Positions 37,759 to 47,656 of a stretch of DNA of 64,000 bases are shown piece by piece. The stretch's first letter is position 1. Each line of letters starts with the position of its first letter. The translations under genes and the position numbers were made by a program. The stretch covers positions 62,001-126,000 of the forward strand of contig DATNQN010000097.1 in NCBI GenBank assembly GCA_036703985.1, written 5' to 3'. The notes under the pieces were generated by a model, which did not search any database, was not told the DNA's origin, and worked only from the letters and a program-made list of their open reading frames with translations. Origin of the DNA: Leptolyngbyaceae cyanobacterium (lineage in GTDB: Bacteria > Cyanobacteriota > Cyanobacteriia > Cyanobacteriales > Aerosakkonemataceae).

Positions 37759-39894
37759 ATGAAAGGCGATTTTAGCAGACAAACTTTCGATTCTAAAAAA
37801 CATTACACTGCTGTACTCATGCAGCAAGGAAGAGTACAAGTAGATGCTGATTGGAACGAACAACAAGCGATTAATCAGTACCAAATTACCACCGAAACTA
37901 AAGATTTAATTGGTAAATGTGGAGTTCCCCAAACTAGCGACGGTTTCCAAATCACCCTTAACGACGATAAAAGCGATTTAATCATTTCCCCCGGACGGAT
38001 TTACGTAGATGGAATATTGACTGAACTAGAAACATCTAGCTTAATTTCGATTACTTTTCCACCCAATACCACCAATGAAGTAAAAGTAGAAAGCTTAATT
38101 GTCGATCATCGAGAATTGCAGCCTTATCAATGGGTGCAACTTTCAGCGAATGAAATTGATTGGCACAGTTTTCGGATTAGTGAAGTAAAGCCAGAGCAAC
38201 AAACTATCATTTTAAATGCTGATTTGTCTAGTTACAATACTGCAACCAAATTGCGCCGCTTTATAACTTATACAACACAGCCCGATTATCCAAATCCTGA
38301 ATTTATTACCGAAACTAATCCACCTCAACTAAAGTTAGAAAATGCCAATTATCTGATTTATCTTGATGTTTGGCAACGACACATTACTGCGATCGACGAT
38401 CGCCATATCCGAGAAACAGTATTAGGCGATGCCGATACTGCTACTCGTTCTCAAACCGTTTGGCAGGTGAAAATTGCCAAAAAAGAAGGAGAAATAACTT
38501 GCGATACGCCGCTAGATTTCCCGGTGAGTACGGGAAGTTTGAACGTGCGAACAAAACCTGCCAAAAAACCAACCGACCTTTGCAAAATTACCCCTAATAA
38601 TGGTTATCAAGGATCGGAAAATCAACTTTACCGTGTAGAAATTCACGATTCGGGAATCCTGGGAACGGCTACTTTTAAATGGTCGAAAGATAATGGTTCT
38701 ATTGTTACCAAAATTGAGAAGTTTGATAATAAACAATTGACTGTTAATTCAGTGGGTCGCGATGAAGTTCTGGGATTTGCTGATAAACAGTGGGTGGAAA
38801 TTGTTAGCGATCGCACGGAGTTGCACAATAAAATCGGAGAATTCACTCAGATCGATCGCGTTAATCCCACCACCCGCTTAATTACCCTAACTACAACACC
38901 GACACCGATCGACCCGCAATGGAATCCTCAACTGCGACGGTGGGATAACTCAGGCTTAATCAAAGTCGAACAACCAAGCGAAAATGACGGTTGGATTATT
39001 CTAGAAAATGACATCGAAATTAAATTTTCTCCAGGTAATTATCAAACAGGCGATTACTGGCTGATTCCCGCCCGCGCTACCGCAGTCGGGGACATCGAAT
39101 GGTCGCGCGATCGAGCTAATAATTCGCAACCTCAACCCCCATATACTATTCAACATCACTATTGCTGCCTAGCCTTACTTAATTGGCAAACCAAAAAGGT
39201 GAAAGATTGCCGACATCTTTTCTCACCAATGACTCAGTTAATTAGCTTCTTTTTCCTGGGTGGAGATGGTCAGGAAACAATGCCCGGTGAAGAATTGCCT
39301 CAACCACTCCAAGTCGGTGTTGCTAATGGTTTGTCTCCAATTAAAGCCGCAACTATTAGATTCAAAATTAAACTGGGCAACGGTTCTTTATCCACTCAAA
39401 AAGGTGTTTTTACTTCTAATTTATCAGAAGTTTCTGTTCAAACTGATGACAACGGAGTAGCTACTTGCTACTGGAAATTAGATGGCGATAAGCCCAGCCA
39501 ACAAGTAATTGCCGAATTAGTCGATGAAAAAGATCGGCGGCTACACTTACCGATTTACTTTACTGCCAATCTCAGTTATCCATACCCCACGCCATCGAAT
39601 GAATTAAATCATAATGCTTTGGGATTAGCTTTGGGCGGAGTGTTAGGTTTATATATGTTTTTCAGTTGTTTATTATGGGTGTGGTGTAGTTCGATCGGTG
39701 AGCGATCGACTTTTTTACGAAACATTTTCTGTTGTAGTGTTTGTACGCCGAATTTGAGAGTTTGCGATGTTAACTTATTGACTTGCTTCTGGCGATTTTT
39801 CCTTGGTTTGTTCCTCGGTTACTTAACTGGTTGGTTAATCGCAACTCTGTACAACAGTTATATTAGAAATTTCCAAAAACAAGCCACTTTCTAA
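37759..39894 (+). CDS. DUF6519 CIS protein ending in two transmembrane helices
   Basis: The 711-residue protein opens with MKGDFSRQTFDSKKHYTAVL and QGRVQVDADWNEQQAI, the DUF6519 start known from injection-system clusters. A long strand-rich body follows, including an Ig-like domain at about 505-605 (ATIRFKIKLGNGSLS, VQTDDNGVATCYWKLDG). The C-terminal 95 residues are strikingly hydrophobic. One helix lies at about 620-645 (LALGGVLGLYMFFSCLLWVW). A Cys-rich loop follows (NIFCCSVCTPNLRVCD), then a second helix at about 676-699 (WRFFLGLFLGYLTGWLIATL). It is the last gene of the operon, with AAGGGAG before the ATG. Extracellular CIS proteins do not normally carry membrane helices, so this is a good candidate for the membrane anchor. 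Confidence 0.87.
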   Translation: MKGDFSRQTFDSKKHYTAVLMQQGRVQVDADWNEQQAINQYQITTETKDLIGKCGVPQTSDGFQITLNDDKSDLIISPGRIYVDGILTELETSSLISITFPPNTTNEVKVESLIVDHRELQPYQWVQLSANEIDWHSFRISEVKPEQQTIILNADLSSYNTATKLRRFITYTTQPDYPNPEFITETNPPQLKLENANYLIYLDVWQRHITAIDDRHIRETVLGDADTATRSQTVWQVKIAKKEGEITCDTPLDFPVSTGSLNVRTKPAKKPTDLCKITPNNGYQGSENQLYRVEIHDSGILGTATFKWSKDNGSIVTKIEKFDNKQLTVNSVGRDEVLGFADKQWVEIVSDRTELHNKIGEFTQIDRVNPTTRLITLTTTPTPIDPQWNPQLRRWDNSGLIKVEQPSENDGWIILENDIEIKFSPGNYQTGDYWLIPARATAVGDIEWSRDRANNSQPQPPYTIQHHYCCLALLNWQTKKVKDCRHLFSPMTQLISFFFLGGDGQETMPGEELPQPLQVGVANGLSPIKAATIRFKIKLGNGSLSTQKGVFTSNLSEVSVQTDDNGVATCYWKLDGDKPSQQVIAELVDEKDRRLHLPIYFTANLSYPYPTPSNELNHNALGLALGGVLGLYMFFSCLLWVWCSSIGERSTFLRNIFCCSVCTPNLRVCDVNLLTCFWRFFLGLFLGYLTGWLIATLYNSYIRNFQKQATF

Positions 39895-40041
39895 TGACGA
39901 AAATCAAATCTTTTCCCTGGCGCTGACTCGACTGAGCGTTGGCGCCGAAGTCGCTCGCCGAACGTTCTGGCAAAATAGTAAATATGACAGTGTTTAACTT
40001 CGAGCAGCAGCCTTGCTACCTTCTCACGAAATGGCTGAAAC

Positions 40042-40145
40042 TATAGCAATCCTAAATGAATTGCGAACAACTAGACCCCTCCCAACCCTCCCCTTGGTAA
40101 GGGGAGGGCTAGGGTGGGGTTCATTACTCAAATAGGATGGCTATA
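40042..40145. mobile_element. Candidate MITE-like palindromic element
   Basis: Imperfect terminal inverted repeats bound about 104 bp: TATAGCAATCCTAAATGA on the left and, read on the other strand, TATAGCCATCCTATTTGAG on the right. The centre is a second palindrome, ACCCTCCCCTT and AAGGGGAGGGCTAGGGT, around TGGT. It ends about 25 bp before the first AAA-WD40 gene. No open reading frame is present. The upstream bases 39920-39965 hold another imperfect GC-rich stem (AGCGTTGGCG/CGCCGAACGTT). Confidence 0.6.
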
Positions 40146-40171
40146 TATTTAAATAAAGGTTTACAGTTTCG

Positions 40172-43100
40172 ATGATTACTTCTTTTAGTTCTCAGCCTAA
40201 CTATCAAGTTGGTGGCTCTCTGCCAATTAATGCCACTACATACGTTAAACGACAGGCAGATGAAGAGTTATTTCAAGGATTGCTCAGGGGGGAATTTTGC
40301 TATGTTTTTAATGCGCGACAAATGGGCAAATCGAGTTTGCGAGTCCAAACCACTTATCGCTTGCAAGCTCAAGGAATTCGTTGTGGAGTAATTGATATCA
40401 CTACCATCGGTACTCAAGAAATCGTACCAGAACAATGGTATGGTTCGATGGTGGGATTGTTAACAAAAACATTTCAACTTAATGTGAATTTGCGTCTGTG
40501 GTGGAGCGAACGCGCTCACCTTTCTTTTGTCAATCGTTTGAGTGAATTCTTCGATACCGTTTTACTACCACAAGTTCCGGAAAAAATCGTGATTTTTATT
40601 GATGAAATTGATAGCGTTTTAAGTTTGAATTTTTCCACTGATGACTTCTTTGCCCTGATTCGGGCTTGCTACAATCGTCGAGCCGAACAACCAGAATATT
40701 GCCGTTTGACGTTTGCCTTATTCGGGGTAGCGACTCCGGCTGACTTAATTTCCGATACCAGTCGTACTCCGTTTAATATCGGAAAGGCGATCGAATTAAG
40801 GGGCTTTGAACTGTCGGAAGCAAAACCCCTACTTTCAGGCGGGCTAACCGAGATAATTCCCGATGCTCAAACAGCTTTGCAAAGCATTCTTTATTGGACG
40901 GGAGGACAGCCATTTCTCACCCAGAAGTTATGCAACTTGGTAGTTCAAAATAGTCAAGAAAATTTTCACTCGGTTCTTTATTTAAATTCAAAAAATCAAC
41001 ATATAAAACTGAAAAATCAAAAATTAATTGAGGGTATCGTTCAATCTAAGATTATCTATGATTGGGAAGAGCAAGACGAACCAGAGCATTTGAAAACTGT
41101 ACGCGATCGCATTTTGTATAACGAACAACGAGCGGGGAGATTGCTAGGCATTTACCAGCAGATCTTACAAGGTGTGGAAGTGGCAACCGATGACAGCAGC
41201 GAACAAATCGAACTGATTTTATCGGGGTTAGTTGTCAAACAGCAGGGATATTTGCAGGTTAAAAATCCGATTTATCGAGAAGTATTCAATCTCGAATGGG
41301 TAGAGAAACAATTAAGGGAACTGCGCCCCTACTCTCAACTATTCGATGCTTGGTTGGCATCAAAACAAACAGATTCTTCGCGACTTTTGCGAGGACAAGC
41401 TTTAAAAGATGCTCAAATTTGGTCGCAGGGAAAAAGCTTAAGTGATTTGGATTATCAGTATATCGCTGCTAGCCAAGAACTCGATCGCCAGGAAGTTCAA
41501 CTCGCTTTAGAGGCAGAACGCACCAAAGAAGTGGAAGCGCGACTAAAAGAAGAACAAAGACGATTAATTCAAGAAAAACAAGCTGCCAAACGACAAAGAA
41601 TCTTGCTGTTTGGAGTCAGCATAGCATTTTTTATTGCTTGCGGATTAGGAGTAATAACTTATTTTCAGTATCGCCGCGCAACAGAAAGCGAACGTCAAGC
41701 CAGAATTAGTGAAATTCGAGCGTTAGTATCATCTTCTGAGGGATTGTTTGCCTCAAACCAAAAATTAGATGCTTTGATAGAAGCCATCAAAGCTAAACGA
41801 AAATTACAAAAATTAGGATTGGCAGATGCCAGGATCGATCGCACAGTTGAAAATGCCCTCAGGCAAGCCGTTTATCAAGCAGATGAATACAATCGTTTTT
41901 CCGGGCATCAAGCAGCTGTGATGGCGGTAGATATCAGTCCTGATAGTAAATTAATTGCCTCGGCAAGCGTAGATAAAACAATTAAACTTTGGCGACGAGA
42001 TGGAACGGAAATTGCCACCCTCAAAGGTCATCAAGCACTCGTTCGCCGAGTCAAATTTAGCCCAGACAGTCAGCTAATTGCTTCTGGCAGTGACGATAAT
42101 ACGGTTAAACTCTGGAAGTTAGATGGCACTTTGCTGAAAACTTTTCCGGGTCACAGTCTTGCGGTGTGGGGAGTTGCTTTTAGTCCGCAAGGTAATACAA
42201 TTGCCTCTGCAAGTCAAGATAACACCGTGAAACTCTGGAAGTTAGACGGCACTTTATTAAAAACTTTTCCGGCTCGTACTGCTGGTGCCTTAACTTCAGT
42301 GGCATTTAGTCCCGATGGTGAAATAATTGCATCAACAAGTGGAGATAAAACTGTCAAACTCTGGAAGCTTGACGGTACTTTTCTGAGATCGCTTGTAGGC
42401 CATACTGCGATCGTATCTTCAGTAGCGTTTAGTCCCGACGGTAAAACAATTGTTTCGGCAAGTGGAGATAAAACTGTCAAACTTTGGCAGCTTGACGGTA
42501 CTTTGCTGAGGACGCTTGTAGGTCATACTGCTGTCATATCTTCAGCGGAGTTTAGTCCCGACGGCCAAAAAATCGTCTCTGGAAGTCGGGATAAAACTGT
42601 CAAAATTTGGCAGATTGACGGTACAGAACTGGCTACCTTTAGAGGTCACGGCGCGTCGATTTGGGATGTAGCTTGGAGTCGTGACGGCAGCTATATTGCT
42701 TCGGCGGGTGCAGAAAACACCGTCAGATTGTGGGAAAGTCAAAATCCCTTACAGACAACTATTACTGCCCATAAAGGTGCAATTTGGGGAATCGATATCA
42801 GTGCCGATAGTTCGACGATCGCTACTTGTAGCGAAGACGGTACAGTTAAACTTTGGAGTCGGGAAGGCAAATTGTTGGCGACTTTCACTGGAGGAAACGC
42901 GGCAATTTATGGTGTTGGTGTTGCTAGCGGTGCGAATGGCAAGTTAATTGCTGCTACCAGAAACGATAATAAGGTGAGTATTTGGGAGCGAAATGGGAAC
43001 GCGATCGCAATTTTAACAGGTCATCAAGCTACCGTCTTTACAGTCGCTTTCAGTCCAGATACTCAAATTATTGCTACCGGAAGTCTAGATAACACAATTA

Positions 43101-43759
43101 AGCTTTGGCGGCGCGACGGTACATTATTGCATACCATGACCGGACATCACGCTCCTGTTTGGCAGGTAGCATTTAGTCCCGACGGTCAGTTTCTTACCTC
43201 CGCCGGGGGAGACGGTACTGTAAAGTTGTGGAAGCTTGACGGTAGTTTGGTGAGAACTTTCCGAGGTCACACTGCGGCAGTTTGGAGAGTTGCTTTTAAC
43301 CGTCAAGATAATCTCATCGCTTCTGGCAGTGGAGATAATACAGTTAAGCTTTGGACAGTTGACGGTAAATTAGTCAGAACGCTTTCAGGTCACGCAGCAG
43401 CAGTGTGGGGAGTGGCGTTTAGTCCCGACAGTAAAATTATCGCTTCTGGCGGTGTAGACAACACGGTGAAGTTGTGGAAACTCGATGGTACGGAACTAAC
43501 TACGCTTAGGGGTCACGCGGCGGCGATTAGGGGAGTGGGGTACAGTGCTGACGGAAAGTTTGTCGCTTCCGTCGGTGAGGATAACACGCTGATTCTGTGG
43601 AATGTAGAGCGAATTCTCCATCTGGATTTGTTAAGTTATGGTTGCGATCGCCTGCGTGATTACCTGCGAACAAATGCCGAAGTGAAGGAGGAGGATAAAC
43701 ATTTGTGCGATGGAATCGGCCATAATCCTGAAAACAAAAAGAGAAAATTATTTAACTGA
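40172..43759 (+). CDS. AAA_35 ATPase-transmembrane-WD40 protein (paralogue 1)
   Basis: The 1195-residue protein has an AAA-like domain at about 10-330 with the P-loop [13 protein letters not shown] (about 47-60) and Walker [12 protein letters not shown] (about 141-151). A charged coiled coil (430-475) leads to one hydrophobic helix, [19 protein letters not shown] (about 477-497). From about 576 to 1155 fourteen WD40 repeats follow, enough for two seven-bladed propellers; most have the form GHxxxVxxVAFSPDGxxIASxSxDxTVKLW. The C-terminal tail ([20 protein letters not shown]) is shared with the next gene. Such proteins are thought to be nucleotide-switched sensors at a membrane. It lies 277 bp after the CIS operon. 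Function is unproven. Confidence 0.92.
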   Translation: MITSFSSQPNYQVGGSLPINATTYVKRQADEELFQGLLRGEFCYVFNARQMGKSSLRVQTTYRLQAQGIRCGVIDITTIGTQEIVPEQWYGSMVGLLTKTFQLNVNLRLWWSERAHLSFVNRLSEFFDTVLLPQVPEKIVIFIDEIDSVLSLNFSTDDFFALIRACYNRRAEQPEYCRLTFALFGVATPADLISDTSRTPFNIGKAIELRGFELSEAKPLLSGGLTEIIPDAQTALQSILYWTGGQPFLTQKLCNLVVQNSQENFHSVLYLNSKNQHIKLKNQKLIEGIVQSKIIYDWEEQDEPEHLKTVRDRILYNEQRAGRLLGIYQQILQGVEVATDDSSEQIELILSGLVVKQQGYLQVKNPIYREVFNLEWVEKQLRELRPYSQLFDAWLASKQTDSSRLLRGQALKDAQIWSQGKSLSDLDYQYIAASQELDRQEVQLALEAERTKEVEARLKEEQRRLIQEKQAAKRQRILLFGVSIAFFIACGLGVITYFQYRRATESERQARISEIRALVSSSEGLFASNQKLDALIEAIKAKRKLQKLGLADARIDRTVENALRQAVYQADEYNRFSGHQAAVMAVDISPDSKLIASASVDKTIKLWRRDGTEIATLKGHQALVRRVKFSPDSQLIASGSDDNTVKLWKLDGTLLKTFPGHSLAVWGVAFSPQGNTIASASQDNTVKLWKLDGTLLKTFPARTAGALTSVAFSPDGEIIASTSGDKTVKLWKLDGTFLRSLVGHTAIVSSVAFSPDGKTIVSASGDKTVKLWQLDGTLLRTLVGHTAVISSAEFSPDGQKIVSGSRDKTVKIWQIDGTELATFRGHGASIWDVAWSRDGSYIASAGAENTVRLWESQNPLQTTITAHKGAIWGIDISADSSTIATCSEDGTVKLWSREGKLLATFTGGNAAIYGVGVASGANGKLIAATRNDNKVSIWERNGNAIAILTGHQATVFTVAFSPDTQIIATGSLDNTIKLWRRDGTLLHTMTGHHAPVWQVAFSPDGQFLTSAGGDGTVKLWKLDGSLVRTFRGHTAAVWRVAFNRQDNLIASGSGDNTVKLWTVDGKLVRTLSGHAAAVWGVAFSPDSKIIASGGVDNTVKLWKLDGTELTTLRGHAAAIRGVGYSADGKFVASVGEDNTLILWNVERILHLDLLSYGCDRLRDYLRTNAEVKEEDKHLCDGIGHNPENKKRKLFN

Positions 43760-44027
43760 ATAACTCAAGCTTCTCGATCTAAAAATTATTATTACCCTGA
43801 TTGAAAAATTTGAGATAATCGATCGCATTTAACCCTGAAAACCATATCGAGCGCCCTCCGATCGAATGGAGGAAAGCGATCGCTACCTCTGTAAAGAGAT
43901 CGGCACTCTTGGAACTAAGATGGAAACGCGCTAAAGAGGCAAAGGTAAGAAATGATTCCTTGACCTTTTCTTATTCTTGCAAGAAGGTTAGTAATTTGAT
44001 TCGTCCTGAATTTTCGCACTTCGCCTG

Positions 44028-47000
44028 ATGCTAAATAAATCAAGTCCTTTTGATGAGTATCAAGTTGGTGGTTCTCTGCCGATTAACGCAGCAACTTACG
44101 TTAAACGACAGGCAGATGAAGAGTTATTTCAAGGATTGCTCAGAGGAGAATTTTGCTATGTTTTTAACGCCCGACAAATGGGCAAATCGAGTTTGCGGGT
44201 ACAAACTACTTATCGCCTGCAAGCACAAGGAATTCGTTGTGGAGTAATTGATATCACTACCATCGGCAGCCAAGAAATTACCCCGGAACAGTGGTATGGC
44301 TCGATGGTGGGATTGTTGACAAAAACGTTTCAACTGAATGTGAATTTGCGGCTGTGGTGGAGCGAACGCGCTCACCTTTCTTTTGTCAATCGATTGAGCG
44401 ATTTCTTCGATACGGTGCTGTTAGTACAAGTTCCAGATCGGCTTGTCATTTTCATTGATGAAATTGACAGCGTTCTGAGTTTAAAATTTTCTACTGATGA
44501 TTTTTTTGCCTTGATTCGCGCTTGCTATAATCGACGGGCCGAACAACCGGAATATCGCCGTCTAACGTTTGCTTTATTCGGGGTGGCAACTCCCAGAGAT
44601 TTAATTTCCGATACCAGTCGCACTCCGTTTAATATTGGAAAAGCGATCGAACTTCGCGGTTTCCAGATTGCCGACGCCAAACCCCTATTGGCTGGTGGGC
44701 TGGCACGCATCATTCCCGTAGCGGAAATAGTGCTGGAACGCATTCTCTATTGGACGGGGGGACAGCCATTTCTCACCCAAAAGTTATGTCAATTGGCAGC
44801 GCGATCGGACATTCAAAAAGAATTCCCAACTTATGGTCTTTCTGCTGTGAGTTTCGTAGATTATCTCGTGCAAACCTACATTTTAGATAATTGGGAAATT
44901 CAAGACGAACCGGAGCATTTGAAGACCATTCGCGATCGCTTACTTTTTAACGAACAACGTGCCGGACGATTGCTAGGTATTTATCAGCAAATCTTGCAAG
45001 AAATGTTGGTTTATAGCGATGACAGCCGCGAACAAATGGAATTAATTTTAAGTGGATTAGTTGAAAAGAAACAAAATTTATTGTTTGCAAAAAACCAAAT
45101 CTATCAAGAAATATTCGACTTAAACTGGGTAAAAAAACAATTAGACTTTCTCCGTCCTTATTCGCAAAACTTCGATGCGTGGGTAGCTGCCAACAAAGAA
45201 GATAAATCCCGTTTACTGCGCGGACAAGCTTTGAAAGATGCCCAAAATTGGGCGCAGGGAAAAAGTTTGAGCGATGTAGATTATCAATTTTTAGCAGCCA
45301 GTCAAGAGTACGATCGCCAAGAAGTTCAACTGGTTCTAGAAGCAGAACGCGCCAAAGAAAATGCCGCGCGACTGGCAGAGGAACGCAAGCGCTTAGTTTT
45401 AGAGCAGAAGACAGCAAAGCAACTGCGGCAGTTTGTCGGAGCCCTCAGCGCAGCGCTGATACTCGCGATCGCATCCACCATTCTCGCCCTCTGGCAATAT
45501 CACTACGCCGCACACAGCGAAATCCAGGCTCTGATCGCTTCCTCCACGGGACAATTTGCCTCCCAACAGCGATTAGACTCCCTCGTAACCGCCATCAAAG
45601 CCAGACGCAGGCTTGACAGTCTCGGTGATGCTGACCCTCAGTTGCAATCGCAAGTTCGACAAGTGCTACAAAAAGCCATCTACGGAACGGCAGAATTCGA
45701 TCGCCTGGTGGGGCATTCCAGCCCGATTTTGGGCGTTGATGTCAGCCCAGACGGGCAGCTAATCGCCACTGGCGGCGGCGATCGGGCGGTGAAGCTTTGG
45801 AAACCCGATGGCACCTTGCTACATACACTCTCAGCAGCCCTTAGCAGCGTCTACGCCCTCCGCTTTACTCCCGATAACCAGCGCCTCGTTACATCCAGCG
45901 TGGACGGCAAAATTTATCTGTGGAGTCGGGAAGGCCAACTGCTCAAAACCTTTCAAGCACACAACGAAGCGATCTGGGCGATTGCCGTCAGTCCCGACAA
46001 TCAGCGGATCGCCTCTGCCAGTGACGACAGCACGATTCGCCTGTGGAACCTGGATGGTAAACTGCTCGAAACCCTGAGCGGACATCACGGTGGAGTATGG
46101 GGCGTTGCCTTCAGTCCGGATGGCAATACGATCGCTTCTGGGAGTATGGACGGTACGGTTAAGCTGTGGACGAAGGACGGCAAGCCAGTCAGAACTCTGG
46201 AAGGACACGGCGCGGTGGTTTGGGATGTTAAGTTCGCATTACTGGCAGACCAAGACGGTGCGAAACATCCCGCGATCGTTTCTGCCAGCGCTGACAACAC
46301 GGTGAAAATCTGGCAACCTGACGGCACGCTGCTGAGAACGTTAAGCGGTCACGGTTCGGAAGTTTTTGAAGTTGCTGTCAGCACGGCAGGCGATGTGATT
46401 GCTTCCGCCAGCGCCGACCAAACCATCAACCTGTGGAAGCCAGACGGGACGCTTTTGAAAGTCCTCAAAGGACATCAATCTGGCATTCGCGGCATTACCT
46501 TTATGCCAAACACGCAAATCGTTGTCTCCGCCAGCGACGACAATACCGCCCGACTCTGGAACTCGACAACTCCTTTCTCGAAAGTGCTTTACGGACATAA
46601 CGGCACGATTTGGGATGTGGATTTCAGCCCGGACGGTAAGATGCTTACCTCTGCCAGTTCGGATGGTAGCTTCAAACTGTGGGCGCGAGACGGTACGTTG
46701 CTGAAGTCTTTTCCCTCTGGCAAGGCTGGGGTTTACGCTGCTACTTTCCTCTCTGGGAGCAGCCAGGGCAAAGACGCGATCGCATCGATACTCGCTTCTG
46801 CCAGTGGAGATAAAACGATTAAATTCTGGCAGTTTGACGGAACGCTGCTGAAAAGCATGACCGGGCATGGCGGGGCAGTTTGGGATCTCGCTGCCAGCCC
46901 AGACGGTCGGCTACTTGCTTCTGCGAGCGACGATAAAACCGTGAAATTGTGGAACAAAGACGGCACGAGCTTGAGAACTTTTACCGGACATCGAGCTAGG

Positions 47001-47579
47001 GTTTACGACGTGGATTTTACCCCTGACGGACAAAGGCTGGTTTCAACCAGTAGCGACGGCACGGCTCGGTTGTGGAGTGTTGACGGTCGGTTTTCCAAGA
47101 CTCTAGAGGCTCATCTGACCCCGATTTGGGAAGTTGCCATCAGTCCAGACGGTAGCACCTTGGCAACTGCCAGCCGGGATGACACGATGAAACTCTGGAC
47201 GAATGATGGGGTGTTGCTCAAAACTATCAAGGGAAATATGAGAGGTATCATGGGGGTTGATTTCAGTCCAGACGGTCAAATGCTAGTGGGGGGAGGCTCA
47301 AATGGTGAAGTCAAACTCTGGAAAACTGACGGCACGGAAATCATGACTCTAACCGGACATGAGGGGAATGTTTGGAAGGTGAGGTTTAGCCCTGATGGGA
47401 AATCGATCGCTTCTGCCGGGGACGATCGCACGATCGTTTTATGGGATGTGGAGCGCATTCTCACATTAGATGAATTGGCTTATGCTTGCGATCGCGTGCG
47501 CGATTATTTGCGAACAAATCCTCAACAGAATAAGGAAAATAGACATCTGTGCGATGGAATTAGTATTAAACCTCTGTGA
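44028..47579 (+). CDS. AAA_35 ATPase-transmembrane-WD40 protein (paralogue 2)
   Basis: The 1183-residue paralogue is a tandem duplicate of the preceding gene. Residues 9-215 are almost the same (P-loop [13 protein letters not shown], Walker [12 protein letters not shown]). The second half of the ATPase module is less similar, and the fourteen WD40 repeats (about 560-1145) have diverged widely, with a longer unit 5 ([18 protein letters not shown]) and unit 9 ([14 protein letters not shown]). A helix [20 protein letters not shown] lies near 469-488. The WD40-encoding DNA (45.4-47.4 kb) looks richer in G and C than the first copy. The tail [12 protein letters not shown] with HLCDGI is kept. No SD is obvious before ATG 44028. 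Confidence 0.92.
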   Translation: MLNKSSPFDEYQVGGSLPINAATYVKRQADEELFQGLLRGEFCYVFNARQMGKSSLRVQTTYRLQAQGIRCGVIDITTIGSQEITPEQWYGSMVGLLTKTFQLNVNLRLWWSERAHLSFVNRLSDFFDTVLLVQVPDRLVIFIDEIDSVLSLKFSTDDFFALIRACYNRRAEQPEYRRLTFALFGVATPRDLISDTSRTPFNIGKAIELRGFQIADAKPLLAGGLARIIPVAEIVLERILYWTGGQPFLTQKLCQLAARSDIQKEFPTYGLSAVSFVDYLVQTYILDNWEIQDEPEHLKTIRDRLLFNEQRAGRLLGIYQQILQEMLVYSDDSREQMELILSGLVEKKQNLLFAKNQIYQEIFDLNWVKKQLDFLRPYSQNFDAWVAANKEDKSRLLRGQALKDAQNWAQGKSLSDVDYQFLAASQEYDRQEVQLVLEAERAKENAARLAEERKRLVLEQKTAKQLRQFVGALSAALILAIASTILALWQYHYAAHSEIQALIASSTGQFASQQRLDSLVTAIKARRRLDSLGDADPQLQSQVRQVLQKAIYGTAEFDRLVGHSSPILGVDVSPDGQLIATGGGDRAVKLWKPDGTLLHTLSAALSSVYALRFTPDNQRLVTSSVDGKIYLWSREGQLLKTFQAHNEAIWAIAVSPDNQRIASASDDSTIRLWNLDGKLLETLSGHHGGVWGVAFSPDGNTIASGSMDGTVKLWTKDGKPVRTLEGHGAVVWDVKFALLADQDGAKHPAIVSASADNTVKIWQPDGTLLRTLSGHGSEVFEVAVSTAGDVIASASADQTINLWKPDGTLLKVLKGHQSGIRGITFMPNTQIVVSASDDNTARLWNSTTPFSKVLYGHNGTIWDVDFSPDGKMLTSASSDGSFKLWARDGTLLKSFPSGKAGVYAATFLSGSSQGKDAIASILASASGDKTIKFWQFDGTLLKSMTGHGGAVWDLAASPDGRLLASASDDKTVKLWNKDGTSLRTFTGHRARVYDVDFTPDGQRLVSTSSDGTARLWSVDGRFSKTLEAHLTPIWEVAISPDGSTLATASRDDTMKLWTNDGVLLKTIKGNMRGIMGVDFSPDGQMLVGGGSNGEVKLWKTDGTEIMTLTGHEGNVWKVRFSPDGKSIASAGDDRTIVLWDVERILTLDELAYACDRVRDYLRTNPQQNKENRHLCDGISIKPL

Positions 47580-47656
47580 CTCCCACTCCTACTCCCCCTT
47601 TCCCCCAAACATAACGGCGGTAATTAAACCTGATTTGGTATTAATTAAACTGGTGT

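Noticed and set aside
16910-39894. Prophage or T6SS interpretation of the tail-like genes
   Set aside because: No capsid, portal, terminase, integrase or lysis gene, and no TssJ/L/M membrane complex. DUF4157, DUF4255 and the AAA+ ATPase mark an extracellular-CIS-related system.
41897-43640. DNA-level tandem repeats in the WD40-coding regions as an independent repeat array
   Set aside because: The period of about 123 bp is simply that of the WD40 protein repeat, and codon positions vary as expected for coding sequence.
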